Source: JAZGER01 sp036480335 | GTDB taxonomy: Bacteria > Pseudomonadota > Gammaproteobacteria > DSM-19610 | DNA length: 64,000 bases | Reading direction: 5' to 3' | Assembly (NCBI GenBank): GCA_036480335.1 | Contig: JAZGGH010000080.1 | Coordinates: 9,121-73,120 of the forward strand | Part shown: positions 63,316-64,000 of the stretch, piece after piece | Numbering within the stretch: position 1 is the first letter of the stretch | Layout: the number at the start of each line of letters is the position of its first letter | The notes under the pieces: generated by a model | The model's database searches: none | The model's input: only the letters and a program-made list of their open reading frames with translations | What the model was told of the DNA's origin: nothing | Program-made: the position numbers and the translations under genes

Positions 63316-63335
63316 CTGTCTCCTATCTGTCCCCT
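63316..63335 (+). repeat. 20-bp repeat, right copy
   Basis: This is CTGTCTCCTATCTGTCCCCT, differing by one base from 56693-56712. It is 45 bases after the stop of the metallopeptidase/BspA gene. Confidence 0.6.
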
Positions 63336-63522
63336 GCCATAGGGTATGTTCTACACAGATGAAAGTTTTGAGCTAATTTGTCTGGTTTTATGGGTTAAGC
63401 GGTAACGTTACAGTGAGATAAAGGAATGCATAAAGAGAAAGCAACTGACTACAAAAAAAGTTTTTACAGGGAATTGGTCTGACAAGTTGCCTTAACCGTT
63501 TCAACTGGCAAAGGCATAAAAA

Positions 63523-63678
63523 CGTAGGGTGGATCAAGCGCAGCGGATCCACGGGTATGCCACGCAAAGTGGGGTGTAATTTTACACATGGGATTTGGAT
63601 TTTCACAAGTCTGTCGGATTCGTACATATCGGGGAGGGAGTGGTTTTCGTGGATCCGCTGCGCTTGATCCACCCTACG
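63523..63678. repeat. 156-bp element with 31-bp perfect inverted ends
   Basis: Bases 63523-63553 (CGTAGGGTGGATCAAGCG and on) are repeated exactly in reverse complement at 63648-63678, with 94 bases between. A further copy with one change lies at 7932-7960. Such GTAGGGTGGATCAAGC units are dispersed palindromic repeats in several gammaproteobacteria. There is no transposase within it. Confidence 0.75.
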
Positions 63679-63726
63679 ATTCACATGACGTAGTAGTGAT
63701 TGAGAATGTTCTTTCTGGAGAAAAGT

Positions 63727-64000
63727 ATGCGTAAACCTGATTGTCTAAACTTTACTTTTTACCCTGCGCTACTCTTCATGAGTAGCCTGAGCTTGTGTCA
63801 CCCTGTCTGGGCCGCAACCGATATCACTATGGTATCGGACCAACCCGCCATCGAAGCATTCGGCGACAGTTCTGTGCGTATTACTCTGGGGCAGGTAGCG
63901 ACGGAAGACATCCATTTACGTCTCATCACCGAACCAGGAACAGCCACTTCTGGCAGGGATTTTATTCCGCTTGATCTGGAAGTCACCCTGCCCATTGGCG
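63727..64000 (+). CDS. Calx-beta-type secreted protein, N-terminal part (cut by window edge)
   Basis: The frame opens at ATG 63727 after TCTGGAG and runs 91 codons to the window end. It has a signal peptide (about 1-29, ending PVWAA) and then a beta-sandwich start (DITMVSDQPAIEAFGDSSVRITLGQ, PGTATSGRDFIPLDLEVTLPIG). The pattern TATSGxDF followed by VTLPxG is the Calx-beta signature of adhesin-like and calcium-binding surface proteins. It extends the surface-protein cluster. The full length cannot be judged. Confidence 0.75.
   Translation, partial: MRKPDCLNFTFYPALLFMSSLSLCHPVWAATDITMVSDQPAIEAFGDSSVRITLGQVATEDIHLRLITEPGTATSGRDFIPLDLEVTLPIG

Larger units (their letters stand above)
63272..63726. 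other. 455-base intergenic region with inverted repeats
   Basis: No gene is apparent. The region holds the right copy of the 20-bp CTGTCYCCTATC repeat (63316-63335) and a 31-bp perfect inverted pair (63523-63553 and 63648-63678). The promoter of the Calx-beta gene should lie within the last 60 bases but was not fixed. Confidence 0.5.

Noticed and set aside
1..64000. tRNA, rRNA, CRISPR array, toxin-antitoxin or phage genes
   Set aside because: Looked for in intergenic stretches and reading frames; no cloverleaf, regularly spaced repeats, or phage/toxin families were recognised.

Overview
The window is chromosomal DNA of a gammaproteobacterium of moderate-to-low GC (estimated by eye, not measured). 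Three long blocks keep the Escherichia/Pseudomonas gene order: (i) purA-hisZ-DUF2065-hflC-hflK-hflX-hfq-miaA-mutL-amiB-tsaE-nnrD with divergent queG (8.0-22.9 kb); (ii) rsmI with divergent lpoA-yraN-dolP (22.9-26.9 kb); (iii) recO-era-rnc-DUF4845-lepB-lepA-thioredoxin-like-mucD-rseC-rseB-rseA-rpoE with divergent nadB (38.7-50.3 kb). HisZ and a MutL carrying the endonuclease motif point to a non-enteric gammaproteobacterium. Genus cannot be given from this sequence. No rRNA, tRNA, CRISPR array, phage or transposase gene was seen.

Left end (0-8 kb): the N-terminal part of acetyl-CoA synthetase, a secreted DUF192 protein, a membrane cytochrome b561, and a three-gene signalling set: OmpR-type regulator, secreted LysM-FecR protein, and CHASE2-PAS histidine kinase.

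Between dolP and recO (27-38.4 kb) is an accessory region that looks like a lipid-assembly locus. It holds an SDR reductase, a fatty-acyl-AMP ligase, a GNAT-like protein resembling bacterial ceramide synthase, a MobA-like nucleotidyltransferase, a metallophosphoesterase, a diacylglycerol/sphingosine-type lipid kinase, and a protein resembling the mitochondrial CDP-diacylglycerol synthase Tam41. Together they suggest building an N-acylated (sphingolipid-like) lipid, phosphorylating it and activating it with a nucleotide. No serine palmitoyltransferase or acyl carrier protein is in the window. A FimX-like degenerate GGDEF/EAL protein and a DUF1015 protein follow.

Right end (50.3-64 kb): a FadL-type outer-membrane protein, an HQWRQP-type histidine kinase overlapping a very large REC-ATPase-TPR-BTAD regulator, then a cell-surface gene set. 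That set has a small unknown protein, two PEP-CTERM proteins, two related BspA-type repeat proteins (one with a gluzincin-type metallopeptidase module inserted between its conserved ends), and the start of a Calx-beta protein. Exosortase is not in the window.

Small repeats are scattered between genes: two copies (plus a decayed one) of a ~140-bp MITE-like element with inverted ends, a 31-bp sequence present as a perfect inverted pair and as a further copy, other palindromic units, and a 20-bp repeat bracketing the surface-protein cluster. A good sigma-E-type promoter precedes rpoE and helps fix its start codon.
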